Source: Phycisphaerales bacterium
GTDB lineage: Bacteria; Planctomycetota; Phycisphaerae; SM23-33
Reading direction: 5' to 3'
Length of the DNA: 64,000 bases
NCBI GenBank assembly: GCA_018644725.1
Contig: JABGPZ010000044.1
Location: forward strand, 1 to 64,000
The position numbers and the translations under genes were made by a program. Each line of letters begins with the position of its first letter. Within the stretch, counting starts at the first letter, position 1. Below the pieces are notes generated by a model. That model was not told the DNA's origin and did no database searches. It saw nothing but the letters and a program-made list of their open reading frames with translations. Of the stretch, positions 35,604 to 44,538 are shown in pieces.

Positions 35604-36305
35604 ATGAAGCGAATGATGATGATGACCGTGGCAGTGAGTATTGCAGCGATGCTTGGTGGCTGCTGCACGGCCCAGGAAAACCAAATTAATACCATGCGAA
35701 GCAAGATGGACCTGCTGATGAATCAGGCCAACAGCTCCAAGAATCAAATTGCGGAGTTGGACCGGTTCAACCAGACCCTCACCGCCGAAAGCCAGGCCAA
35801 AGATGCCCAGATCGGGAATCTGAATCTGCGCGTGAGCGAGTTGGAAGAAGAAAACACGACCCTGAAGTCGACTGGACCGGTTGTGACGAATAAAGCCACT
35901 GGCAAGACGGCGATTGGTTGGATGGAAGGCACCGTCGGCGACAAGATTTCCGTCGGCAGTGACGTGCTGTTCAGTTCCGGCCGTGCCACGCTGACCACGG
36001 GCGGCAAGGGTGCGCTGCGGAGCGTCGCCAACGCCATCAAGGCCAACTATGCAGGTCTGCCGGTGCGCATCTACGGCTTTACCGACTCGGACCCCATTGT
36101 CAAGAGCAAGAAACTCTGGTCGGACAACCTCGACCTTTCGGCCAACCGGGCCATGGCGGTCACGCGCTATCTCATCAGCCAGGGCATTAGCGGCGAACGC
36201 ATCGAAACGATTGCCATGGGCGCGACGCGCTATGTCACCTCCAACGCCTCCAAGACCGGCAAGGCGCGCAACCGTCGCGTCGAGATCATGGTCGTCAAGC
36301 AATAG
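35604..36305 (+). CDS. OmpA/Pal-family peptidoglycan-associated lipoprotein
   Basis: Outer membrane lipoprotein of 233 residues. The lipobox is LGGC with the lipidated cysteine at residue 20. Residues 25-90 form a coiled coil, and an OmpA-like peptidoglycan-binding domain fills 110-233 (VLFSSGRATLTTGGKGAL, IYGFTDSDP, LSANRAMAVTRYL, RNRRVEI). It probably ties the outer membrane to the wall. It stands alone and is followed by a terminator. Confidence 0.9.
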   Translation: MKRMMMMTVAVSIAAMLGGCCTAQENQINTMRSKMDLLMNQANSSKNQIAELDRFNQTLTAESQAKDAQIGNLNLRVSELEEENTTLKSTGPVVTNKATGKTAIGWMEGTVGDKISVGSDVLFSSGRATLTTGGKGALRSVANAIKANYAGLPVRIYGFTDSDPIVKSKKLWSDNLDLSANRAMAVTRYLISQGISGERIETIAMGATRYVTSNASKTGKARNRRVEIMVVKQ

Positions 36306-36321
36306 TCGAATCACACCCCAA

Positions 36322-36346
36322 GCCCCACCGCGTGTGGGGCTTTTTT
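36322..36346 (+). terminator. Terminator of the OmpA-like lipoprotein gene
   Basis: Stem GCCCCAC/GTGGGGC with a CGCGT loop, followed by six T. Confidence 0.9.
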
Positions 36347-36375
36347 ATGACCCCAGAGAAAGAGTTGTAAATCGC

Positions 36376-37011
36376 ATGTCGAACGAAACGATCGCCATTA
36401 TCGATTACGGAATGGGCAACCTGCGCAGCGTGCAGAAGGCCATTGAGCATGTCGGCGGCCGCGCCGAAATCGTGACCACACCCGAGGCCGTCCGCAAGGC
36501 CGAGAAGGTGATTCTGCCGGGTGTCGGCGCGTTTGAAGATGCCATCGCCCGTCTGCGCGAAACGGGCCTCGACGACGCCATCCGTGACGAAATTGCCACG
36601 GGCAAGTGGTTTCTCGGGATCTGCCTGGGCTTCCAGTTGCTCTTTGAGCGCTCCAGCGAACACGGCGAGCACGAAGGGCTCGGGCTGCTTGCGGGCGAAG
36701 TGCGCCACTTTGATTTTTCCGTTCTCGGAGCGGATCATGAACACCTCAAGATTCCGCACATGGGATGGAATACGCTGGACTATCGCCGCAGTTGTCCGCT
36801 GTTTGCGGGGCTGGGCGACGAGCCGAGCGTCTATTTCGTCCACAGCTATCACGCGGCCGGCTGTGTCGAGGCCGAGGTCGCTGCATGGTGTGACTATGGC
36901 TATCGATTCCCCGCGGCGATGCGTAAAGACAACATTCTCGCGACGCAGTTCCACCCGGAAAAATCGCAGGCCATCGGCCTAAAAATGGTAGAGAACTTCG
37001 TCAAACTCTAA
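36376..37011 (+). CDS. hisH: Imidazole glycerol phosphate synthase, glutaminase subunit
   Basis: Supplies ammonia from glutamine to HisF in histidine synthesis; 211 residues. The N-terminus is IAIIDYGMGNLRSV, the nucleophile is in LGICLGFQLLF (near residue 81) and the catalytic His/Glu pair is in TQFHPEKSQ. HisF is not adjacent and no other his gene follows. The 3' end is echoed a few bases downstream, see the remnant at 37040. Confidence 0.95.
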   Translation: MSNETIAIIDYGMGNLRSVQKAIEHVGGRAEIVTTPEAVRKAEKVILPGVGAFEDAIARLRETGLDDAIRDEIATGKWFLGICLGFQLLFERSSEHGEHEGLGLLAGEVRHFDFSVLGADHEHLKIPHMGWNTLDYRRSCPLFAGLGDEPSVYFVHSYHAAGCVEAEVAAWCDYGYRFPAAMRKDNILATQFHPEKSQAIGLKMVENFVKL

Positions 37012-37039
37012 CGACGTTTACTAAATCTTGACTCATTGA

Positions 37040-37072
37040 AAAATGGTGGAGAACTTTGTCAAGTTGTAAGGA
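37040..37072 (+). pseudogene. Remnant 3' end of a second hisH
   Basis: These 33 bases would encode KMVENFVKL plus a stop, exactly the last nine residues of hisH, followed by a shared GACG. The codons differ from the intact gene at four third or synonymous positions (GTG, TTT, AAG, TTG against GTA, TTC, AAA, CTC). Purely synonymous change means the copy came from a functional gene. A deleted paralogue or an allelic import is the likely source. Nothing else of that gene remains. Confidence 0.65.
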
Positions 37073-37122
37073 CGCGCGGCGAGGCAATAAGACAAACGAT
37101 ATCAGAAATCCAATGCACCCCA

Positions 37123-37148
37123 GGCACTCTTCGGAGTGTCTTTTTTTT
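37123..37148 (+). terminator. Rho-independent terminator after the hisH region
   Basis: Stem GGCACTC/GAGTGTC with a TTCG tetraloop and eight T. Its position behind the hisH remnant suggests that it was the original terminator of the lost gene. Confidence 0.9.
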
Positions 37149-37199
37149 AGGATCAGGGCAGAGTAAAATGGGGAAGTATTCCATTCTACTCAATGACTC

Positions 37200-37447
37200 A
37201 CCCGGTTGGATCGGGTTGCCTTTGCCCTGAAAGGGCAACAGGATTTAGCCGGGGGCGTAAGCCCCCGGTGGATGATCATTAGAATCTGAGCCCTGAAAGG
37301 GCGAAAGAAGAATGAAGGAGAGGTGTTTCTTTCGCCCCTTCGGGGCTCTTTTCTTTTTTTCCGCATTCCGGGGGCTTACGCCCCCGGCTAAACCCTTTCG
37401 CGCCTTCGGCGCTTGAGACAATCCTGTCGCATAATTATCAGTTCACT
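37200..37447 (+). repeat. Composite hairpin repeat, copy 3
   Basis: The most intact copy. In order: GCCCTGAAAGGGC; GCCGGGGGCG and its GCCCCCGGT partner; GCCCTGAAAGGGC; CGCCCCTTCGGGGC; GGGGGC/GCCCCCGGC; GCGCCTTCGGCGC; and the CCTGTCGCATAATTA edge. It lies between the hisH remnant and the nitroreductase stop and is the reverse complement of copy 1. It may mark the recombination point that removed the second hisH. Confidence 0.8.
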
Positions 37448-37459
37448 AAAACCATGCGA

Positions 37460-38071
37460 TTATTCAACGATTTGTGTGGTTTGGTCGGCGGGTTTGCGGG
37501 TGAGGTTGGGCAAGGGCGCACCGGCGGGATAGCCGACGGGAAAAATCACCAGCGGATCGTAGGTTTCGTCCAGGCCGAGCGCGGTTGCGATGGCGCGTGT
37601 CGGGCGCGGCGTGTAGGGCACGGTCGAAAGCCCCTCGGCCGTGATGGCGGCAAGCAATACACCCGCCGCCAGCCAAGTCGATTGCGCGGGATAGTAAAAC
37701 CGTTCCCGGGCGGTGGCGATGCGGCGCGAAATCACGATCACCCACGGCGCGTCGGTGAGCATGGGCTTTTGAGCGTGAACAGGCAGATGCGCGAGGTCGT
37801 CGCGTTGGGTCGCGGTGGCATCGCTGGCGTAGAAATCCTGCTCGACGGCCTCACACGCGTCCCGCAAGGTTAGCTTGGCGGCGGCGTTGCCGAGGGCGAG
37901 AAAGTGGAACGGCTGACAGTTTGCGCCGCTGGGCGCGTTTCGTGCGACCTCCAAAAGACGCTCGATCACATCCCGCGAAACTGTGCGGGCGGGGTCAAAA
38001 CTGCGCACCGACCGGCGGTCTGCCAGCAGGCGGGAACACTCCGAACGCGAAATGAGAGTCTCGTTGTCCAT
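37460..38071 (-). CDS. Nitroreductase-family flavoprotein
   Basis: FMN-dependent NAD(P)H oxidoreductase of 203 residues. The family start RRSVRSFDP and the flavin-contact NAPSGANCQPFHF are clear; the tail has VIFPVGYPAGAP. Physiological substrates of this family vary and cannot be read here. Its start lies eight bases after the ribE stop, so they form an operon; a flavin enzyme next to riboflavin synthase is a sensible pairing. Confidence 0.9.
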   Translation of the reverse strand: MDNETLISRSECSRLLADRRSVRSFDPARTVSRDVIERLLEVARNAPSGANCQPFHFLALGNAAAKLTLRDACEAVEQDFYASDATATQRDDLAHLPVHAQKPMLTDAPWVIVISRRIATARERFYYPAQSTWLAAGVLLAAITAEGLSTVPYTPRPTRAIATALGLDETYDPLVIFPVGYPAGAPLPNLTRKPADQTTQIVE

Positions 38072-38079
38072 AGGATTGG

Positions 38080-38733
38080 TTAGGCGAATCCGGCCTGGCG
38101 AAGTTTGTCGAGGCTGAGCGTTCCTCCCGCGGCGGGGTTGGCGAGCAATTCGCTGAGGTAGCGGCGGATGTATTTTCCGAGGATGTCGGTCTCGATGTTG
38201 ACTTGCTGTCCGACGGCGAGCTCGCCGAGGGTGGTTTCGCGCAGCGTCGCGGGAATCACCGCGATGGAAAATCCGCTCGTGGTGACATTGGCGAGTGTCA
38301 GCGAGACCCCCGCGATGGCGATCGATCCCTTGGGGACCATCAGCGCGAGGATGTCGGCGGGGGCCTTGAAGGTGATCTCCCAGCTCATCTCGCCGCGGCG
38401 GATGTTGGAGACGGTGGCGAGGCCGTCGACGTGGCCCTGGACGATGTGGCCGTCGAATCGGCCCGTTGCAGCGAGGGCGCGTTCGAGATTGACCTTGCCG
38501 GCGGACTGGAGCTTGCCCAGCGTCGTGCGCGAAAGCGATTCGCTGACGACGTCGAAACTTGCGACGGTCTTGTCGATCGTCGTGGCGGTCAGGCAGACCC
38601 CGTCCACGGCGACGCTATCGCCAAGGCGCAGGTCTTCGGTGAGTGGCCCGAGATCGATGACAAGAGACTTCCCCGCGCCTGAGCTGCGAATGCTCTGAAG
38701 GCGGCCGACGTGTTGAATAATTCCGGTGAACAT
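38080..38733 (-). CDS. ribE: Riboflavin synthase alpha chain
   Basis: Dismutates two 6,7-dimethyl-8-ribityllumazine molecules to riboflavin; 217 residues. The start MFTGIIQHVG is diagnostic. Two tandem lumazine-binding barrels are visible, each with a G.I..GHVDG or DGVCLT type block (GDSVAVDGVCLTAT and GSIAIAGVSLTLA). I start at 38733 because that is the family N-terminus; the longer frame has a further 31 codons of no known homology. Confidence 0.95.
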   Translation of the reverse strand: MFTGIIQHVGRLQSIRSSGAGKSLVIDLGPLTEDLRLGDSVAVDGVCLTATTIDKTVASFDVVSESLSRTTLGKLQSAGKVNLERALAATGRFDGHIVQGHVDGLATVSNIRRGEMSWEITFKAPADILALMVPKGSIAIAGVSLTLANVTTSGFSIAVIPATLRETTLGELAVGQQVNIETDILGKYIRRYLSELLANPAAGGTLSLDKLRQAGFA

Positions 38734-38777
38734 GCCCCTATGGTATCGCCCCCGGGCGCGAAAGGCAATTGTCCGCA

Positions 38778-38804
38778 TAAAAAAAGACCGCCGGGTGGCG
38801 GTCT
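38778..38804 (-). terminator. Terminator of the vWA/protease operon
   Basis: On the minus strand: stem AGACCGCC/GGCGGTCT with an ACCC loop, followed by a T run. It lies 22 bases after the vWA gene stop. Confidence 0.88.
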
Positions 38805-38825
38805 GAACACGGCATGCGGTCGTCA

Positions 38826-40820
38826 TTATTTCCTGGGGTCGGGCGATTGGGCATATTCAACCAGAACATTGATAACGGGATCGACGCGGTCGAGGTAGTC
38901 CTTGTTGATCATGCCTTTGATGATTGCGACGGTGAGCTTGCGGAAGTTGTCGCTGGAGTCGTGTGGCGGGGCGATCTGGCCATGCGGGGCGGACGTTTCC
39001 TTGTTGAAGTCCCCCACGAGTGACGTGCCGCCGCCGAGCTTTGCGACCTTGATGAAGTTCGGCAAAAAGTCTTCAGCGTCGTAGTATTTGGGCGTGGCTT
39101 CGGTGACAACGCGCATCGAGTGAAACGTGATGTTGCGCTCGCTGTGCTCCCCGCTGACGAGTGTTTCAATGGCGGGGATTGTCCCTTTCGTGGGCATGGC
39201 ATCGCCCATGAGAACGATGATTTTTTTAGCGGTGGCGTTCTTGGACCACTTCATTGTCTTGGTGGCCGAGAGGAGCCCGCCGTGGAGCGCCCCGGGGTTC
39301 TCTCCGACATCGGGATTGTAGTGAGCGCCGTCTGCCCTCTGGGCCAGCATGGTCGCGGCGAGTTTGGTGATTTGACTCGTCAGCGGGAGAGAGGACGTGC
39401 GATAGTCTTTGAAATTGTAGGCCTTGCCGCCCGCTGGCTCATAGCGGCTGACCTTTCCCAACGCCGCTTTGCAGCAGGACATCTGAAGCGCGGGGTCTTC
39501 TTCGTGGCGATAGTAGACGGCGCCGATTTTCGGGGTGCGGCTGAACAGCTTCAATGTATTGAGGATGCCGGTGACGTTCTTGGCGAGTTTGGTCATCACC
39601 AATTGCATCGAGCCGGTCGAGTCGATCACGAAAACCAGATCGATGTCGTTGATTGTAAGCTTGCCCAATTCGAGGTCTTTTTTCCATTTGGGGTCGTCGG
39701 GGTCGGTAATGGTCTCGGCCTGCGGGAAATAGGTGCTTTTTCCGACATAGGGTGTTTTGGGCGCTTGGCTGCTTTCGGTCTTCGTCTTCAGGTTCTCTTT
39801 GATCCACGCATCCCATTGGGTGCGGACCTTGACCCATTCCCTGGAGGGCGTGACCTTGGAATAGATTCCCACGGGGGCGATCGTGTCGGTGAGCCCGCCG
39901 AGGAGATATTCGGCCTTGTTGGCGGTTTTCGCGCTGGAAAGCATCTGCGCAATCGTTTGAGTGAGCTCGGGGTCTTTCCAGGTCGCGACGAGTTCGCGCA
40001 GCGCCTTGAGTGTGCGCGAATCACTCGGCCGGCTCGGAGAGAGTGTCTTCAGAAGCATCGGAATCAGCTCGTGGGGCGTGACTTCGAAGCCCGGCGGTTT
40101 GGGGCCATAGGCGGCGATGGCGTTGATCAGTCCTACGCGCAAATCGCCACGGAACCCGCCACGATAGGCGGCCTCGGCACCGTTGGCGACCCAGCGGCGA
40201 TGATAGCTCGGCATTTTCGCCAGCGATGCGCTGCGGGCGTGGAGCACTTCCCACGCGTACATCCGAACCATCGGGTCGCGGTCGGTTTCGAGAACCTTCA
40301 TCAATTCGTCGGTGCTCTCCTTGCAGTCAATCTTTCCCATCTCCGCGAGGGCAACTGCGCGGACAAACCAGTCGGTGTGTTTGAGGTGCTGGCCATACAC
40401 CATTGTGTAGTATGCTTCGAGCTTTTTGATGCGTTTGGTGCGGTCCGCCTTTTGCCTGGGGGTGAGCTTTTTGGGTTGTTCGGCGGCCTTGGGCTTGGGG
40501 ATGGGTTTGGCGTTGGGATTGGGGTTCGACGCATAGACCTTGGGGAGAGCCACTTTGCATTTGGAACAGTTCGCCGTGCCGAGATCGAATGGGTGTTGAC
40601 ACTTGCTGCATCCCAGAGTAAAGGTGGTGGAATAGTTGCAGCTGTAGCATTTATTGAGGCCTGCGGTTGCGGCGTTGTTTACTTTGCATTTCGGGCAGAT
40701 CCAGCGAACGTATCCGTCTTTGAGCTCGAATTGAATCGCGACTTGCTGGGCTTGCAGAGTGACCACAGGGATGCTCAACAGCGACAGGAAAGCGAGAAGA
40801 GGAAGAAGAATTCGTTTCAT
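38826..40820 (-). CDS. Exported protein with zinc ribbons, HEAT-like region and vWA domain
   Basis: 664 residues, specific function unknown. Signal peptide at 1-25 (ends LQAQ). Residues about 38-95 hold four CxxC pairs (CPKC, CYSC, CSKC, CSKC), a double zinc ribbon usually found inside cells. A helical HEAT-like region spans about 130-350 (ADRDPMVRMYAWEVL-type units). The C-terminal von Willebrand A domain begins DLVFVIDSTGSM, a complete MIDAS start, with a later LMGDAMP. I start at MKRILL because the GGAA site suits it better than the ATG two codons upstream. It follows the metalloprotease gene by 44 bases. Confidence 0.8.
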   Translation of the reverse strand: MKRILLPLLAFLSLLSIPVVTLQAQQVAIQFELKDGYVRWICPKCKVNNAATAGLNKCYSCNYSTTFTLGCSKCQHPFDLGTANCSKCKVALPKVYASNPNPNAKPIPKPKAAEQPKKLTPRQKADRTKRIKKLEAYYTMVYGQHLKHTDWFVRAVALAEMGKIDCKESTDELMKVLETDRDPMVRMYAWEVLHARSASLAKMPSYHRRWVANGAEAAYRGGFRGDLRVGLINAIAAYGPKPPGFEVTPHELIPMLLKTLSPSRPSDSRTLKALRELVATWKDPELTQTIAQMLSSAKTANKAEYLLGGLTDTIAPVGIYSKVTPSREWVKVRTQWDAWIKENLKTKTESSQAPKTPYVGKSTYFPQAETITDPDDPKWKKDLELGKLTINDIDLVFVIDSTGSMQLVMTKLAKNVTGILNTLKLFSRTPKIGAVYYRHEEDPALQMSCCKAALGKVSRYEPAGGKAYNFKDYRTSSLPLTSQITKLAATMLAQRADGAHYNPDVGENPGALHGGLLSATKTMKWSKNATAKKIIVLMGDAMPTKGTIPAIETLVSGEHSERNITFHSMRVVTEATPKYYDAEDFLPNFIKVAKLGGGTSLVGDFNKETSAPHGQIAPPHDSSDNFRKLTVAIIKGMINKDYLDRVDPVINVLVEYAQSPDPRK

Positions 40821-40864
40821 GGTCATGAGTTCCGATCCATAGGATGATTTCAGCTGGGGTTGGG

Positions 40865-42328
40865 TTATCGTCGGCCGAGAACCGCTTTCTGCCACGCGAT
40901 AAGAAGGGCTTGATAGTCCATCTTGTAAATGTCTTTGAGAGATTTTTCGACGTCGGAGCCTTTTTTGATTTCCAGCACGAGCTTCAAAAAGCCCTTCATG
41001 TCTCGTTTTGCGAGATAGCGCGCCAGACTTTGGGCGGCGCCATAGGAAACGCCATTGTCGTCGAGTGCGACCCGTTCGGTGAAGAAGCTCGTGTTGAAGC
41101 GCTTTCCCTTTCGGATGGCATCGTGGGCGAGTCCCATTTTTCGGATCGTGTTTCCGCGCGGGGAAAGAATCGAAGCGACGATTTCGGCGAGGCCTTCGTT
41201 CAGCCAACTCGGAACGCTGCGATGGCCATGGTAGCGCGAGAGGAAGGCGTGGGAGGTTTCGTGGCTGAGCAATTCCGCGAACCAGATTTGGGCTTGGGCG
41301 CGCGTGAGTCCATTGCGCATGACTGGGCCGAGGACGATGTAGTTAAAGTGGCCACGTTGGGCGGCGAACCCGGCGGCGGCCAGGTTGACCCCGCAAGCAT
41401 CCTTGCTGAATTTCTGAAATCGTTCCATGGTCCAGAAGGCATAAATGGGAAGCTTCCCCGCCCAGATATGCTCGCGGGAGTCCATGAGGTATTGCTTGCA
41501 GATCAGCGGATAGAGGCGATTGTAGATCTTGACCAGGACGGCATCGTCTTTTTTGGCCCAGGCCGAGTAAATCACGAAGTGATCCGTTTCCACGCGGTGG
41601 GTCAAGGGCGCGATGGCTTTCATCTGGGTCGCGTACGCCATTTCCTGTTTTTTGTTCTCTTCGAGGATGGCGCGGGTGGTGGGCATGATGCGCGGAAGCA
41701 GTTCCTCGGCCGAAGTGACTCCGCGGGGGAGCTTGCCGCCGAACAGGGGCGGAATGGCCCGCTTTTTTTCTTTGTAGAGGGCGGCAATGGGGGGATACTT
41801 TGTCGTGTGGAGCTTGCCACCCAAAAACGAATTCAGGAGATGGTATTCCGCAAATTTGAGGAGGTAGCGGTCCAGCATCCATCCCGCGAGAATCAGAGTT
41901 TGCTCCTCCTGGCTCAGAGCGTCGAGTTTGGTTTGCAGGGCGTCGGGGACCGTGATCTTGATCTCCACGATGTTCGTCGGATAGAGCGTGATTGTTTTTT
42001 TCTTGGGGGTGCGCAGGTAGAGAAGGCCTCCCCCTTCGCGATAGGGCGTTCCCTCGAATTCTACGAATGTGTTGCTGAGGCCCTTGATGGTGATGGTGGG
42101 ATTTTTGGTGGCCTTGAGTTCTTCGATCAGAGCATCCCGTTTTTCCTTGGAGAGCGCGGGTTTTTTGGGAGCGCTCTCGGCGGCCGCAGCGGCAGGCGTT
42201 GTCTTGGGTTTGCGGGCGAGGGGCTTGGTTGGTTTGGCCGCGGGTTTCTTGTTTCGTGCCGCCGAGACCGGGAACGCAATGACTCCCGTCAGAAGGATCA
42301 GACAAATCAATGGCAGATGGCGTTTCAT
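40865..42328 (-). CDS. Exported gluzincin-like metalloprotease
   Basis: 487 residues. Signal peptide at 1-23 (ends VSA), then a Lys/Pro/Ala-rich linker. The active site reads LLSHETSHAFLSRY, an HExxH zinc motif, and the third ligand is probably in WLNEGLAE about 20 residues on. These features match peptidase MA-type proteins often found in planctomycetes; no family search was possible. The start at 42328 is favoured by the GGAGC spacing. Co-transcribed with the vWA protein, which could be a substrate, adaptor or partner (inference). Confidence 0.8.
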   Translation of the reverse strand: MKRHLPLICLILLTGVIAFPVSAARNKKPAAKPTKPLARKPKTTPAAAAAESAPKKPALSKEKRDALIEELKATKNPTITIKGLSNTFVEFEGTPYREGGGLLYLRTPKKKTITLYPTNIVEIKITVPDALQTKLDALSQEEQTLILAGWMLDRYLLKFAEYHLLNSFLGGKLHTTKYPPIAALYKEKKRAIPPLFGGKLPRGVTSAEELLPRIMPTTRAILEENKKQEMAYATQMKAIAPLTHRVETDHFVIYSAWAKKDDAVLVKIYNRLYPLICKQYLMDSREHIWAGKLPIYAFWTMERFQKFSKDACGVNLAAAGFAAQRGHFNYIVLGPVMRNGLTRAQAQIWFAELLSHETSHAFLSRYHGHRSVPSWLNEGLAEIVASILSPRGNTIRKMGLAHDAIRKGKRFNTSFFTERVALDDNGVSYGAAQSLARYLAKRDMKGFLKLVLEIKKGSDVEKSLKDIYKMDYQALLIAWQKAVLGRR

Positions 42329-42423
42329 GGGCATGCTCCGTGGGTCAATGAAATGGAAAAGGCGTGCTTTTCACTTGCACTAGAGTAATCGAGTCAGGCC
42401 TTGCCTTCCAGTGAAATTAGATA

Positions 42424-42447
42424 AAAAAACACCCTCGAAAGGGTGTT
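42424..42447 (-). terminator. Terminator of the phosphohexomutase gene
   Basis: On the minus strand: stem ACACCCT/AGGGTGT with a TTCG loop, followed by six or more T. Confidence 0.88.
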
Positions 42448-42472
42448 GTGAAGTTGTGTATGGCGGCGCAGA

Positions 42473-43858
42473 TTAGTGGTCGACGGGTTCGCCGAGGATC
42501 CCCTTGAGGAGGGCGAGTTTTTCCGCGAGAGCGTCGGGGCTTTTGGCTTCGAGGCTCAACCGCAAGAGCGGTTCGGTGTTCGAGGGGCGCACGTTGCACC
42601 ACCAGTCCTCGGCCGTGCAGGTCACGCCGTCGAGATGGTCGATGGTGGTTTCGTCGGAGAAGCGGTCTTGGACTTCTTGCATTTTGGCGTCTTTGTCCTC
42701 GACTTGGAAATTCAGCTCGCCGGAGTGGGAGTAGACCGACAGCGGCGCGACGAGTTCGCTGAGGGGCTTGTTTTCGCGTGCGAGCAGCGAGCAAACCGTC
42801 GCGAAGACGATCGCCGCACTGTCGGCGTGGAAGTTGTCGCGGAAATAGCTGTGTCCGGAAAGCTCGCCGCCGAAGATGCCATTGTTCTCGGCCATCGCTT
42901 TTTTGAGGAACGAGTGTCCGACGCGTTCGCGCACGGGTTTTCCGCCCGCTGCGGCGACCAGTTCGGGCAGAATCATGCTGCTGCGCAGGTCATAGATGAT
43001 CGCGCTGCCGGGGTCGGTTTTGAGGAAGTCCAGCGCCAGAAGCGTCGTCATGATGTCGCAGCGGATGATCTGGCCTTTTTCGTCGACAAACATGCAACGG
43101 TCTGCGTCGCCGTCGAGGCAGATGCCCATGTCGGCGCCTTGGGCGATTACGGCGTCCTGGGTCCATTTCAGGTTGGATTCGACCAGCGGGTTGGGCGGGT
43201 GAACAAAGCCGTTGTCCATGTCATAGTGCATGCCGGTGAGTTCGAGATTCTCGACGCCTTCGAAGAGCTCCGGTAACATTTTCCCGGCCATGCCGTTGGA
43301 GGCGTCAGCGACGACCTTCAGCGGGCGAGGGAGAGAAAGGAATTGATGGACGTGACCGCGATATTCATCCCAGAGATCCACTTCGGAATAGTCGCCGTAG
43401 ACGGCCGAGTCGGGCATGACGTGGATGGCCTTGACGAAATTCTTGATCTCGTTGAGGCCCGTGTTGGCCGCGACAGGCTTGGCCTTGTAGCCGGAAATTT
43501 TCATCCCGTTGTATTCGATCGCATTGTGGCTGGCGGTGACCTGGATCCCGCCGGCGGTGTGGAGATGGTTGATCGCAAAATAGATCATCGGCGTGTCGCA
43601 CATCCCGATATTGATGCACGCCATGCCCGTCGAGCGGATGCCCTTGACCAGCGCCTCGACCAGCCCCGGCGAGTGAGGCCGCATGTCATAGCCGACCACG
43701 ATCGCGTTGGAATTTTTGCCCCCGGAGTCAAATCCGGAAACTTGTTTGCGGAGGAAATTTGCAGCCGCATGGCCAATGCGCCAGGCAAGCTCTTCGTCGA
43801 GGTGTTCGGGGTACAATCCGCGTACGTCGTAGGCCTTGAATGCTTTGTCGATGTCCAT
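42473..43858 (-). CDS. Phosphomannomutase/phosphoglucomutase
   Basis: Moves phosphate between C1 and C6 of hexose phosphates, feeding polysaccharide and LPS precursors; 461 residues, cytoplasmic. The start FKAYDVRGLYP, the phosphoserine loop QVTASHNAIEYNGMK, the magnesium loop DGDADRCMF, the sugar-binding GGELSGHSYF and the phosphate-binding RPSNTEP are all present. This fits the ManB/AlgC branch. AGGAG precedes the start. Single gene with its own terminator. Confidence 0.93.
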   Translation of the reverse strand: MDIDKAFKAYDVRGLYPEHLDEELAWRIGHAAANFLRKQVSGFDSGGKNSNAIVVGYDMRPHSPGLVEALVKGIRSTGMACINIGMCDTPMIYFAINHLHTAGGIQVTASHNAIEYNGMKISGYKAKPVAANTGLNEIKNFVKAIHVMPDSAVYGDYSEVDLWDEYRGHVHQFLSLPRPLKVVADASNGMAGKMLPELFEGVENLELTGMHYDMDNGFVHPPNPLVESNLKWTQDAVIAQGADMGICLDGDADRCMFVDEKGQIIRCDIMTTLLALDFLKTDPGSAIIYDLRSSMILPELVAAAGGKPVRERVGHSFLKKAMAENNGIFGGELSGHSYFRDNFHADSAAIVFATVCSLLARENKPLSELVAPLSVYSHSGELNFQVEDKDAKMQEVQDRFSDETTIDHLDGVTCTAEDWWCNVRPSNTEPLLRLSLEAKSPDALAEKLALLKGILGEPVDH

Positions 43859-43964
43859 GCAATGACTCCTGTGGTGCGTCGGTTTACAGGTTAGTTATGG
43901 GCGCAAATCACCCACGGGTTAGTATGCGGATTTTTGGATACAAATGCAAGGGCGGGAAAGGATT

Positions 43965-44537
43965 TTAGTCAGATTGTGTGGAGATTCGCGTTCGTTTTTC
44001 CAAACGGATCACGGTATAGAGCGCGATTCCCGCTACGATGCTGAAAACGGTTCCCGCCCCGAGGATCAGCGCCGTGGTGTGTCCGAGGAGTTCCCAGAAT
44101 CGGTTGGCCGTGGTCCAGCGGTCCAGGACGGTGGTGTGCAGCGCCGCGACGAGGCTCAAGAATCCGACCGTCACCCCCAGCGCGACACCGGCGGCTTTGG
44201 CGATGGATTCGGCGAGGAGCAGTCGGTCGGCCGGCTTGGGCGGCGTGTTGAGTTTGGCGTGAGAACTTCGGAGAACCCACGCGCACCAGGCGCTGACCGC
44301 CAGAAGTCCCAACAGGGACCCCGCCAGTGGAATGATGGGGTGATGGCGAATCAAAAGAGGGGGGACGGGCAAGGGCGGGGCCGTTGGGACCAGTTCCCCC
44401 GTCGAAGCAGTCAGCTCGGTGGTGGCGAGGTGTTCCAAGGCCGCAGGTGCGAACTGCCAACCCGCGACGGTTCCTGCGGGCAGCAACACCAGAACGACCA
44501 GCAGGCCCAAGCGGGATGTGAAAATCCGCGAGATCAT
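43965..44537 (-). CDS. Small membrane protein of unknown function
   Basis: 190 residues, not recognised. Four likely membrane helices: about 9-28, 65-85, 115-135 and 155-178. A Pro-rich loop (PTAPPLPVPPLL) lies between the first two. No cysteine pairs or enzyme motifs are seen. The ATG at 44537 is one base beyond the ispH stop, so it is translationally linked as the last gene of the PSP1-ispH operon. Probably an accessory or an unrelated passenger. Confidence 0.6.
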   Translation of the reverse strand: MISRIFTSRLGLLVVLVLLPAGTVAGWQFAPAALEHLATTELTASTGELVPTAPPLPVPPLLIRHHPIIPLAGSLLGLLAVSAWCAWVLRSSHAKLNTPPKPADRLLLAESIAKAAGVALGVTVGFLSLVAALHTTVLDRWTTANRFWELLGHTTALILGAGTVFSIVAGIALYTVIRLEKRTRISTQSD

Positions 44538-44538
44538 G

